The notes under the pieces: generated by a model
Told to the model about the DNA's origin: nothing
The model's input: only the letters and a program-made list of their open reading frames with translations
Database searches by the model: none
From: Spirochaetaceae bacterium
GTDB taxonomy: Bacteria > Spirochaetota > Spirochaetia > Treponematales > Breznakiellaceae
Length of the DNA: 7,110 nucleotides
NCBI GenBank assembly: GCA_031284645.1
Contig: JAITXS010000190.1
Coordinates: 1-7,110, forward strand
Direction of reading: 5' to 3'
Part shown: piece by piece, positions 1-5,308 of the stretch
Layout of the letters: each line of letters starts with the position of its first letter
How positions within the stretch are numbered: position 1 is the stretch's first letter
Made by a program: the position numbers and the translations under genes

Positions 1-169
1 CCCCGCTGGGGCTTATTACCACCCGCTCTACCGCGATATTCGAACCGCCGCCCGCAGGCTCATTCCGCTCCAGAAGCTTCTCGATCATCCAGTTCTCACA
101 CGCGAGTACTGTGCCTAAATTCAAGACAAGCACCGACAGAAACACCCACCTTTTTCTTATCTTTGCCAT
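1..169 (-). CDS. Lipoprotein, N-terminal part only (runs off left edge)
   Basis: The minus strand from the ATG at 169 is open to the window edge for 56 codons. The product begins MAKIRKRWVFLSVLVL: a basic start, a hydrophobic core, then a VLAC lipobox with the lipidated Cys at residue 24. This predicts a secreted, lipid-anchored envelope protein. After the Cys comes a short charged stretch, a Gly-rich linker (PAGGGS, about residues 39-44) and then AVERVVISPSG. That last run resembles the first strand of bacterial Ig-like (Big_2-type) domains, but too little is visible to call the domain. The start is well supported by a strong Shine-Dalgarno (AAGGAGG, 6 nt upstream). The upstream DNA holds a long hairpin and a heptamer array, so expression may depend on that region. 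The function is unknown. Confidence 0.75.
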   Translation of the reverse strand, partial: MAKIRKRWVFLSVLVLNLGTVLACENWMIEKLLERNEPAGGGSNIAVERVVISPSG

Positions 170-175
170 AGTCTT

Positions 176-182
176 CCTCCTT
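176..182 (-). promoter_or_regulatory. Strong ribosome binding site of the left-edge lipoprotein gene
   Basis: The minus strand reads AAGGAGG followed by six bases and ATG. This is the best Shine-Dalgarno in the window and fixes the start of the partial gene at 169. Confidence 0.8.
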
Positions 183-202
183 GCTTCGCTGTGTCATTGA
201 CC

Positions 203-257
203 AAACAGAAAGCGCAATCAGTGCGGAGAGATTCCGCGCTGACTGCGCTTTCTGTTT
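203..257. repeat. 25-bp inverted repeat with 5-base loop
   Basis: The left arm 203-227 (AAACAGAAAGCGCA... to GCGGA) and right arm 233-257 are reverse complements at 23 of 25 positions, around a GAGAT loop. One of the two differences can pair as G-U in RNA. The arms are long for an intrinsic terminator, and neither strand has a clean U-run afterwards. It lies 34 bases upstream of the lipoprotein start. A weak minus-strand TATAAA (266-271) would start transcripts at about 259, placing the hairpin at the extreme 5' end of the leader. It could be a terminator, an mRNA-stabilising leader stem, a protein-binding palindrome or a small mobile palindrome. Only the inverted repeat itself is certain. 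Confidence 0.9.
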
Positions 258-301
258 CTTGAGCTTTTATATTGAAATTGCTGATTTTCCCCACAGGGGG
301 C

Positions 302-332
302 TTGACAAACTTCTTTTCGCTTAAATAATAAT
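302..332 (+). promoter_or_regulatory. Possible sigma-70 promoter reading into the heptamer array
   Basis: TTGACA at 302-307 is a perfect -35 box. AATAAT at 327-332 matches the -10 consensus at 5 of 6 positions, with a 19-base spacer that is slightly long. The first heptamer unit begins at the next base, so transcripts would start inside the array. No convincing gene follows on this strand until rpoZ at 884. Confidence 0.35.
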
Positions 333-527
333 TTGGGTATTGGGTATTGGGTATTGGGTATTGGGTATTGGGTATTGGGTATTGGGTATTGTGTATTGTG
401 TATTGTGTATTGTGTATTGTGTCGCAGCGCGGTGGGCATACGGCGACAGGTATTCTGCTACCGTGTCAGCCAAAGAGAAAATAGACCGGACGCGCTCCGA
501 TATGATATCTCCCACCCTTTTCCTCAT
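321..527 (-). CDS. Doubtful 68-codon ORF running through the heptamer array
   Basis: From the ATG at 527 the minus strand encodes a 36-residue non-repetitive head starting MRKRVGDIISERV, then about 30 residues of repeat-coded YTIHNTQ/YPIPNTQ units and a stop just after the array. There is no Shine-Dalgarno. A TTGACA-18-TAAACT promoter-like pair sits so close that a transcript would begin at about the ATG, which would make it leaderless. I do not recognise the head sequence. The repeat part is open in every frame anyway, so the open length is weak evidence. It may be a chance ORF or part of a longer leader of the lipoprotein gene at 169. Confidence 0.15.
   Translation of the reverse strand: MRKRVGDIISERVRSIFSLADTVAEYLSPYAHRAATQYTIHNTQYTIPNTQYPIPNTQYPIPNTQIII
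333..423 (+). repeat. Tandem heptamer array, (TTGGGTA)8 then (TTGTGTA)4
   Basis: Eight exact TTGGGTA units (333-388) are followed by four exact TTGTGTA units (389-416) and a last TTGTGTC. Two unit types in separate blocks suggest growth by local duplication after a single G-to-T change. On the plus strand a GGG run every 7 bases over eight units could form G-quadruplexes. Because 7 is not a multiple of 3 and no unit creates a stop, the array is open in all reading frames. On the minus strand every frame gives a repeated YPIPNTQ peptide, so gain or loss of a unit would change the downstream frame. Heptamer tandem repeats (STRRs) are known from cyanobacteria. The role here is unknown. Confidence 0.97.
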
Positions 528-601
528 AAGGAAAGTTTATGATGGATGGCGGGTTTTTGTCAAGCGATCTTTAGCACATCTCATTTGAAACATACCTACC
601 T
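424..601. other. Intergenic stretch between the two heptamer islands
   Basis: No supported gene was seen. It contains a 6-bp inverted repeat overlapping the array end (TGTCGC 420-425, GCGACA 443-448) and the minus-strand promoter-like pair listed separately. On the plus strand there is an 11-codon ORF at 539-574 behind AAGGAAAG, too short to support. Confidence 0.5.
534..563 (-). promoter_or_regulatory. Possible minus-strand sigma-70 promoter facing the array
   Basis: The minus strand has TTGACA (558-563) and TAAACT (534-539; 4 of 6 matches) with an 18-base spacer. Start would be near 527. A transcript would read through the heptamer array, then the 203-257 hairpin, and possibly into the lipoprotein gene at 169, making the repeats part of its leader. 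Confidence 0.3.
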
Positions 602-740
602 TAGGGTAAAGGGTAATAGGGTTTTGGGTAGAGGGGTATAGGGTTTAGTTCTGAGCAGAAATCTCCTACCCTATACCCAGAACCCTACTACCCTTATCCT
701 TAGGGTGATTGGGTAATGGGGTATGGGGTTTTGGTTTTAC
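602..740. repeat. Degenerate heptamer island: G-rich, C-rich and G-rich arms
   Basis: Arm 1 (602-648) has six runs of three or four G spaced 7-8 bases apart. The middle arm (665-700) has four CCC runs with the same spacing. Arm 2 (701-730) has four more G runs. The blocks 609-630 and 674-695 are reverse complements at 20 of 22 positions. The block TATAGGGT (637-644) also pairs with ACCCTATA (668-675), around a small apical hairpin TTCT-GAGC-AGAA (649-660). The 7-8 base period and GGGTA core match the clean array at 333-423, so this looks like a decayed, partly inverted copy of the same kind of repeat. Both strands can form G-quadruplexes, and the C-rich arm can pair with either neighbour. Confidence 0.85.
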
Positions 741-758
741 CAGAAAGCCTGCCCCCAT

Positions 759-877
759 CCCTAACGCTCCTAAACCTTTGCTTCGGAGCGGCATTTCGCA
801 GCGGTTCTCTCGCTCTGATGCTTCATACGTTTGTCGTGCTGCGACTGCTTGACACTCAATGCGGATTCGCGTTAGGG
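759..877 (+). promoter_or_regulatory. rpoZ upstream region with a 9-bp inverted repeat over the RBS
   Basis: CCCTAACGC (759-767) is a perfect reverse complement of GCGTTAGGG (869-877). Its right arm includes the only good Shine-Dalgarno of rpoZ (AGGG, 6 bases before ATG 884). Two further stems nest inside or overlap: CGCTCC/GGAGCG (765-770, 785-790) and TCGCAGC/GCTGCGA (796-802, 838-844). If transcribed from upstream, the outer stem would hide the ribosome binding site. The pairing is seen; regulation is inferred. Confidence 0.4.
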
Positions 878-878
878 T
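849..878 (+). promoter_or_regulatory. Possible promoter just upstream of rpoZ
   Basis: TTGACA at 849-854 is followed after 18 bases by TAGGGT (873-878), which keeps only the three most conserved -10 positions. Transcription would begin at about 884-886, on the rpoZ start codon, giving a leaderless message. The weak -10 keeps confidence low. Confidence 0.3.
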
Positions 879-883
879 AAGGT

Positions 884-1117
884 ATGACTTTTCCTTTAGA
901 AGAATTAATCAAATACGAAAAAAATATGTATGGAATTACCTGTGCCGCATCAAGACGCGCTTATCAAATGTCGATGATACGGACGCCGGAGCATGAGTCC
1001 GGCGATGAGAAAGTTGTCTCATTGGCAGCGCGGGAAGTTTTTACCGGTGAGGTTGAGTTCCGTTTGAATGAAAATGGGGCGGGCGGCCTCCCTGATTTGC
1101 TTTCAAATTTACCGTAA
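884..1117 (+). CDS. rpoZ: DNA-directed RNA polymerase omega subunit
   Basis: This is the small omega subunit, which helps fold and hold the beta' subunit of RNA polymerase. The 77-residue product has the family pattern. Residues 14-29 read NMYGITCAASRRAYQM, comparable to the N-x-[FY]...AARRARQM helix of enterobacterial omega. Residues 43-57 read KVVSLAAREVFTGEV, comparable to the KTTVIALREIEEG helix. It is shorter than the about 90 residues of the E. coli protein, lacking the variable C-terminal tail. The start is chosen because AGGG lies 6 bases upstream. miaA follows after 7 bases, so the two are probably co-transcribed. Recognition is by pattern from memory; omega is small and divergent. 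Confidence 0.85.
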   Translation: MTFPLEELIKYEKNMYGITCAASRRAYQMSMIRTPEHESGDEKVVSLAAREVFTGEVEFRLNENGAGGLPDLLSNLP

Positions 1118-1124
1118 TGAGTTT

Positions 1125-2204
1125 ATGTCGGGTCATTCCGTAGGATATACGCATGGCAGCGAGGAGGGTAAGTCTCCTCCGGCTGAATACGGTTCCTGTC
1201 GGAATAATTTCCCGATTTTTATCCTTTTCGGGCCAACGGCGGTCGGCAAGACCCGTATTGTAGAATCTCTTTTTACTGATAATAATGCCTCCTTCTCTTG
1301 GCCTTTCCCTGCCGAGATAATCTCGGCTGATTCAATGCAGGTTTACCGTGGTATGAATATCGGCACGGCAAAACCTGACGCCGGACTTTGTAACAAACTC
1401 CCCCACCATCTCCTTGACATCCGTAAGCCTGACGAACAATTTAATGCCGGTGATTTTGTGCGGCATGCCGAAGATGCTGCCCGGGAAATAAGTTTTCGCG
1501 GAAAATTGCCGGTTATTTCAGGCGGTACGGGTTTTTATATCAATAGTTTTATAAGTGGGCTTCCTGATACTCCGCCTTCCGATGATGCCATACGTGCGGA
1601 GCTCAAAAAAGAACTTCAAACAAAAGGAGCCGCTGTTCTTATGGAGGAGCTTGCCGAACACGATGCGATAAGTGCGGCACGAATTCATATAAACGATCAA
1701 TACCGCCTGCTCCGTGCACTTGAAGTGTTCAGGTTGACCGGCAGGCCGCTTTCGTCTTTCAAAAGACAAACGACTTCACACGAAAATCAATCAGCAAGAA
1801 AATTGTTAGTTTTCGGTTTAGCACGTGAACGAGAGGATCTCTACGAGCGTATCAATGCACGCTGCGCATCCATGATAAAAAAAGGCTTATACGATGAAGT
1901 AAGAAATCTTTTTGAAAACTCGTACACACCCGAAGATCCGGCATTAAAGGCTATAGGCTATAAAGAATTCTTTTATAAAAACTCAGACGGCAAGTATGTT
2001 ATGTTTGAAAAAAACCGGCTTGATGAAATCCGTGAATGTATCGCCCAGAACAGCAGGCAGTATGCCAAACGGCAGATGACGTATTTTAAAAATGTAATGC
2101 CAAGCAAGTGGTTTTTTTTACCGAAAGGCCCGTCTGCCGTTGATGATGTACTTGTTAAAATTAAAGACGAGCTTTTATTTTTTTTGGAAAAAGAAACTAT
2201 ATGA
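1125..2204 (+). CDS. miaA: tRNA dimethylallyltransferase (A37 prenylation)
   Basis: MiaA transfers a dimethylallyl group from DMAPP to N6 of adenosine 37 in tRNAs reading UNN codons. All family motifs are present, numbered from the chosen start: P-loop GPTAVGKT (36-43), SADSMQVYRGMNIGTAKP (from 67), PHHLLDI and the following FNAGDF, SGGTGFY (132-138), NDQYRLLRALEV, AIGYKEF (276-282) and QYAKRQ (312-317). At 359 residues it is longer than the usual about 300-315. The excess is an N-terminal extension of roughly 25 residues, a short insertion after the P-loop and a C-terminal tail. I chose ATG 1125, just after the rpoZ stop. The frame stays open upstream to an ATG at 1068 inside rpoZ, which would add 19 residues. 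The Shine-Dalgarno at 1125 is weak (GAG), suggesting coupling to rpoZ. Two T8 tracts lie near the 3' end (2112-2119, 2178-2185). Confidence 0.96.
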   Translation: MSGHSVGYTHGSEEGKSPPAEYGSCRNNFPIFILFGPTAVGKTRIVESLFTDNNASFSWPFPAEIISADSMQVYRGMNIGTAKPDAGLCNKLPHHLLDIRKPDEQFNAGDFVRHAEDAAREISFRGKLPVISGGTGFYINSFISGLPDTPPSDDAIRAELKKELQTKGAAVLMEELAEHDAISAARIHINDQYRLLRALEVFRLTGRPLSSFKRQTTSHENQSARKLLVFGLAREREDLYERINARCASMIKKGLYDEVRNLFENSYTPEDPALKAIGYKEFFYKNSDGKYVMFEKNRLDEIRECIAQNSRQYAKRQMTYFKNVMPSKWFFLPKGPSAVDDVLVKIKDELLFFLEKETI

Positions 2205-2965
2205 CCAAACAAACATATACGCTTTTTTTAAAAGCACGGGATAATTTTAAAAAAATATGCACGGACACGGAGAAAAAAATCCCCGAGCTGCGCTCTTATC
2301 AGCAGAAACTTGTCGATGCAAGGGGTCTGTCACCGTATAAAGTCGAGACCGCTGTTGTTTATAACAGCAGTTTGGATGCAATCAAAAAAACTGATGATAT
2401 AAAACTGCTGCTTGTCGCCGACAATCCGGGGAGGAAAGAACAAAGCGCGGAAATGCGCTCATATCTTGTCGGTCCCTCAGGAAAAATTGCCGATAATTTT
2501 TTTAAAAGCGAAGAATCACTTGGCATCAATTTTAGAAAAAATGTTATTATTTTAAATAAAACACCCATTCATACGCCGCGTACTGCTCTGCTTCGCCCAT
2601 TATGCACGATAGCCGGAGAGGGGTTCTCCCAAGTACTTGAGAGTACGCAAAAGGAGATGGTCAAACTATTATTGGAATTCTATCAGGTGTTTAAAACCCC
2701 TATCTGGATCATAGGCTATTCGGAAATGAAGCGGAACGGTATTTTTGAGCTGTATACACGGGAACTTTATACGCTGGTATCTCATAATTTAATCGATAAA
2801 AACGATGTTTTTTTCTTCCGGCATTTTTCCATGAATCAATTTACTATTGATTTACACCAAAGGTCTCTTTCCGGTGAATCTGTTGAAGCCGCGCTCAAAC
2901 GGATAGGGGCCATGTATCGGGATAAAATTTTTGACATGATCGGGAAAGGATCGAAGCGTGAGTAA
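2201..2965 (+). CDS. Uracil-DNA-glycosylase-like protein, function unproven
   Basis: The 254-residue protein has the motif order of the uracil-DNA glycosylase superfamily, in divergent form. LLLVADNPGRKEQ (69-81) sits where family 4 has GEAPG and family 2 (MUG) has GINPG. YLVGPSGKIADNFF (88-101) corresponds to the PFVGxAGxxL segment. Then come ILNKTPIHTP (117-126), a hydrophobic strand IWIIG (168-172) and RHFSMNQF (207-214) at the place of the HPS motif. The Asn of DNPG matches the MUG water-activating Asn. A role in removing damaged bases is therefore plausible but inferred; a non-catalytic relative is possible. The start overlaps the miaA stop in ATGA, and there is little Shine-Dalgarno (GGA), so translation is probably coupled to miaA. 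No membrane segment or signal peptide was seen. Confidence 0.6.
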   Translation: MTKQTYTLFLKARDNFKKICTDTEKKIPELRSYQQKLVDARGLSPYKVETAVVYNSSLDAIKKTDDIKLLLVADNPGRKEQSAEMRSYLVGPSGKIADNFFKSEESLGINFRKNVIILNKTPIHTPRTALLRPLCTIAGEGFSQVLESTQKEMVKLLLEFYQVFKTPIWIIGYSEMKRNGIFELYTRELYTLVSHNLIDKNDVFFFRHFSMNQFTIDLHQRSLSGESVEAALKRIGAMYRDKIFDMIGKGSKRE

Positions 2966-2998
2966 TATCAGAAATCTCTGCAAAACCAAAAAGAAAAA

Positions 2999-5299
2999 TC
3001 ACGCTGCGCTATGTTGACTCAACAGGGAAGTCCACTGCCAGAGGAGCGGCCCCTTCCCTGCCCTTTCCGTTAAAAGAGTTTTGATTTCTTGAAAATCCTT
3101 ATCCCCCAGAGCCTGACTCATGAAAGCTCCCCAGCTTGACTTTTCGCTAAACCAAAAAGAAATATCTTTTGCAAAAAGCAGGCGCTCTTCGCTTTGCCGC
3201 AGGACTTTAATTGTGGTTTTGAAGCCGCTCTCCTTAAAAGCCGAAACAAGGGTGAATTCATTCCAGAGGCCGGCTTTGTTGAGCAGGCTATCCGCCGGAT
3301 TGAAAAACGCCTGTTCGGCGAGGGCTAATTTCTCTGTCAGCGCCTCCGGTGCGTTACATTCAGCAGATAAAAGACGGGAAAGGCGCTCTCCCAAGGCCGG
3401 AGGCGACTGGAGAAGTATTATGGCTCCTTGTGAGGAGAGGAGCTTTTTCGTTTTTTCAGCAAAAGCGAAAAAAACCTCCTGCGTTTCCCTATTTTTAGGA
3501 AGACGCCGCCAAGGCTCCCGACAGAGTATTCGGTCAAATACGGCACAGTGAAAGACTCGTTCAGCTTCCTCTTTAGCCGGTAAGTGGTCTTCGGGAAAAG
3601 ACGCATCACTTTTTGTTGAACGACCGCCAGGAATATAAAAAAGCGGGCGCTCGTCTTCGCTTAGCAGAACATTGGCAGAAAAAGAGAGCAGGGCTTTTTG
3701 TTCTTCTTCCCGATCAAGGCAGCAGGCGACAAGACCTTCCGGTGTTTTTCGCAGCGCTTCCCAAAGGAGCAGACCGTCACCGCCATGAAGAATCAGTACG
3801 CGGCTATAGCGGACAAGAGAGGCTTCAGTCATAATGGCGTCTCTGTCTCCAAGGAGGAGTTTGCCTTTTCCTGATTCAAGCCTTTTCAACCACTCTTCCT
3901 TTTTGTTGCGCGCAGGCCCCCATGACAAAAATTCTTCATCACTGCGGTATTTCTGACTATCTTCTGAAAAAAGCACACTCGACTGGATTTCTTTTCTTTT
4001 TAGAACATCGCCGCGGATTTTTTTTTCGTATCCGATTTCAGAAGGAACATAAAATGTTTTACCCTGAAGAGAACTTGGCAGATATTGCTGGGCAACCCAA
4101 TGATCCCGGTATGCGTGCGGATAAACATACCCTTCCCCGTGACCAAAACTTGTTTTATCACGGCTTGCATCGCGAAGATGGTTGGGAATCTCGGCGTCTT
4201 CTTTTTCAACTTCTTTTAACGCATCAAAAAATGCCATTGAGCTGTTTGATTTCGGCGCAGTGGCAAGATAGATACAAGCCTGTGATAAGGGAAAATTGCC
4301 TTCGGGAAAGCCAATACGATCAAAGGCCCCAGCGCAGGAGATTACAATCGAGATGGCAGCGGGATCAGCCATACCGACATCCTCTCCGGCAAAGATGATC
4401 ATACGCCTGAAAATAAAAGCAGGGTCTTCTCCGGCACGAACCATTCTGGCAAGCCAGTAGAGGGCCGCATCAACATCGCTGCCACGCAGGCTTTTTATAA
4501 AAGCGCTTACCGTATCAAAATGATAATCCCCGTCTTTGTCGTAGAGAACTGCCCGCCGCTGAATGCTCTCCTCGGCCGCTTCAAGACTGATATTGATTTC
4601 AGTGTCATCCTGCGGCGGCCATGTTTTGGGTGTAGTTTCAACAGCAAGCTCTAAAGCATTCAGGAGACTGCGGGCATCTCCCGAGGCAACCTCAACAAGA
4701 TGCTCAAGAGCGCCTGCTTCAAAAGCCAGTTTCCATTTTCCGTAGCCTTTTTCCCGGTTGTGTACCGCATTAAGCGCCGTTTTTAAGAGCTCTTCCCTGT
4801 TAAGCGAAAGAAGCTGAAAAATACGACTACGGCTTACCAGAGCGCGGTTTACCTCAAAAAACGGGTTTTCTGTTGTGGCTCCGACCAGTATTACCGTCCC
4901 GTTTTCAACCCAGGGAAGCAGGGCATCCTGCTGGGCTTTGTTCCAGCGGTGAACTTCATCAACAAAAAGAATAGTGCGTTTATTGTAAAGCCGACGGCGA
5001 TCTTCAGCCTGTTCGATGGCTTCCCGTATATCCTTTATTCCGGCAAGAACCGCATTTAAGCTTGTGAAATACGCTTTTGTTGTGTTGGCAATGACCCGTG
5101 CGAGACTCGTTTTTCCTGTTCCCGGAGGGCCGTAAAAAATAAGGGAAGAAAGCCTGTCCGCTGCGATCGCACGGCGAAGCAGGCGACCGGGACCTACAAT
5201 ATGATCCTGACCGATTATATCATCAAGCGATTGCGGTCTCATTCTATCCGCCAGTGGGCTCTCCTCGCTCTGCCGCGGATGATCAAACAAGTCGCTCAT
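2999..5299 (-). CDS. rarA: RarA/MgsA AAA+ ATPase fused to a methyltransferase-like domain
   Basis: RarA (MgsA, eukaryotic WRNIP1) is a clamp-loader-like AAA+ ATPase acting at stalled replication forks. Residues 1-430 are a full RarA: DxIIGQDHIVG near the start, Walker A GPPGTGKT (57-64), Walker B with DEVH (114-117), sensor 1 GATTENP (140-146), arginine finger region SRSR (156-159), sensor 2 GDARSLLNALE (207-217), tetramerisation region with AGEDVGMADPAA (304-315), and YVYPHAY...WVAQQYLP (391-408). Residues 430-766 are extra; usual RarA is about 420-450 residues. Within them, VLILHGGDGLLLWEAL (501-516), an acidic strand end near D529, FDRILCREPWRR (588-599) and a following LLSSQGAIILL strand look like a Rossmann methyltransferase with a weak GxGxG loop. 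An A9 tract sits at the domain junction. The gene starts 9 bases after the upstream lipoprotein stop, with a weak Shine-Dalgarno (GGACGGG). Similar RarA/unknown-domain fusions are known in cyanobacteria (NCBI PRK13341, from memory). Confidence 0.93.
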   Translation of the reverse strand: MSDLFDHPRQSEESPLADRMRPQSLDDIIGQDHIVGPGRLLRRAIAADRLSSLIFYGPPGTGKTSLARVIANTTKAYFTSLNAVLAGIKDIREAIEQAEDRRRLYNKRTILFVDEVHRWNKAQQDALLPWVENGTVILVGATTENPFFEVNRALVSRSRIFQLLSLNREELLKTALNAVHNREKGYGKWKLAFEAGALEHLVEVASGDARSLLNALELAVETTPKTWPPQDDTEINISLEAAEESIQRRAVLYDKDGDYHFDTVSAFIKSLRGSDVDAALYWLARMVRAGEDPAFIFRRMIIFAGEDVGMADPAAISIVISCAGAFDRIGFPEGNFPLSQACIYLATAPKSNSSMAFFDALKEVEKEDAEIPNHLRDASRDKTSFGHGEGYVYPHAYRDHWVAQQYLPSSLQGKTFYVPSEIGYEKKIRGDVLKRKEIQSSVLFSEDSQKYRSDEEFLSWGPARNKKEEWLKRLESGKGKLLLGDRDAIMTEASLVRYSRVLILHGGDGLLLWEALRKTPEGLVACCLDREEEQKALLSFSANVLLSEDERPLFYIPGGRSTKSDASFPEDHLPAKEEAERVFHCAVFDRILCREPWRRLPKNRETQEVFFAFAEKTKKLLSSQGAIILLQSPPALGERLSRLLSAECNAPEALTEKLALAEQAFFNPADSLLNKAGLWNEFTLVSAFKESGFKTTIKVLRQSEERLLFAKDISFWFSEKSSWGAFMSQALGDKDFQEIKTLLTERAGKGPLLWQWTSLLSQHSAA
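4018..4026 (-). other. A9 slippery tract at the RarA domain junction
   Basis: On the coding strand, codons 425-428 read GAA AAA AAA ATC, a run of nine A. One extra A (or a -1 shift) gives 20 new residues and a TAG, for a 447-residue product. One fewer A (or +1) gives S-A-A-M-F and TAA, for 432 residues. Both lie in the normal size range of stand-alone RarA. Confidence 0.9.
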
Positions 5300-5308
5300 G
5301 CCCGTCCG

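Noticed and set aside
333..423. CRISPR array
   Set aside because: Units of 7 bases are directly abutting, with no spacers and no cas genes.
218..439. 73-codon minus-strand ORF through the array and into the hairpin
   Set aside because: Same artefact of the stop-free array; its end runs through the inverted repeat and it has no Shine-Dalgarno.
539..574. 11-codon plus-strand ORF behind AAGGAAAG
   Set aside because: Could be a leader peptide, but it has no regulatory codon run and nothing obviously regulated just downstream.
340..588. 82-codon plus-strand ORF through the heptamer array
   Set aside because: The array is open in all frames. The non-repeat tail has no recognisable features and there is no ribosome binding site at the start.
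333..740. Telomere or replicon end
   Set aside because: The repeats look telomere-like, but both sides continue into ordinary chromosomal sequence with genes, and no telomere-resolvase-type site is evident.
759..877. attC-like integron recombination site (outer CCCTAAC and GTTAGGG, about 119 bases)
   Set aside because: The outer boxes resemble R'' and R' sites and treponeme integrons exist, but the outermost base breaks the RYYYAAC/GTTRRRY rule and no complementary L''/L' boxes follow at the expected spacing. No integrase or cassette is visible.
2969..2980. CAGA/TCTG hairpin as a terminator between the convergent operons
   Set aside because: Only four base pairs with no adequate GC content. 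The T-rich stretch on the minus strand comes before it rather than directly after a stable stem.
3922..4398. 158-codon plus-strand ORF
   Set aside because: Lies wholly opposite the strongly supported rarA coding sequence; its low-complexity Arg/Gln/His-rich product is typical of an antisense shadow.
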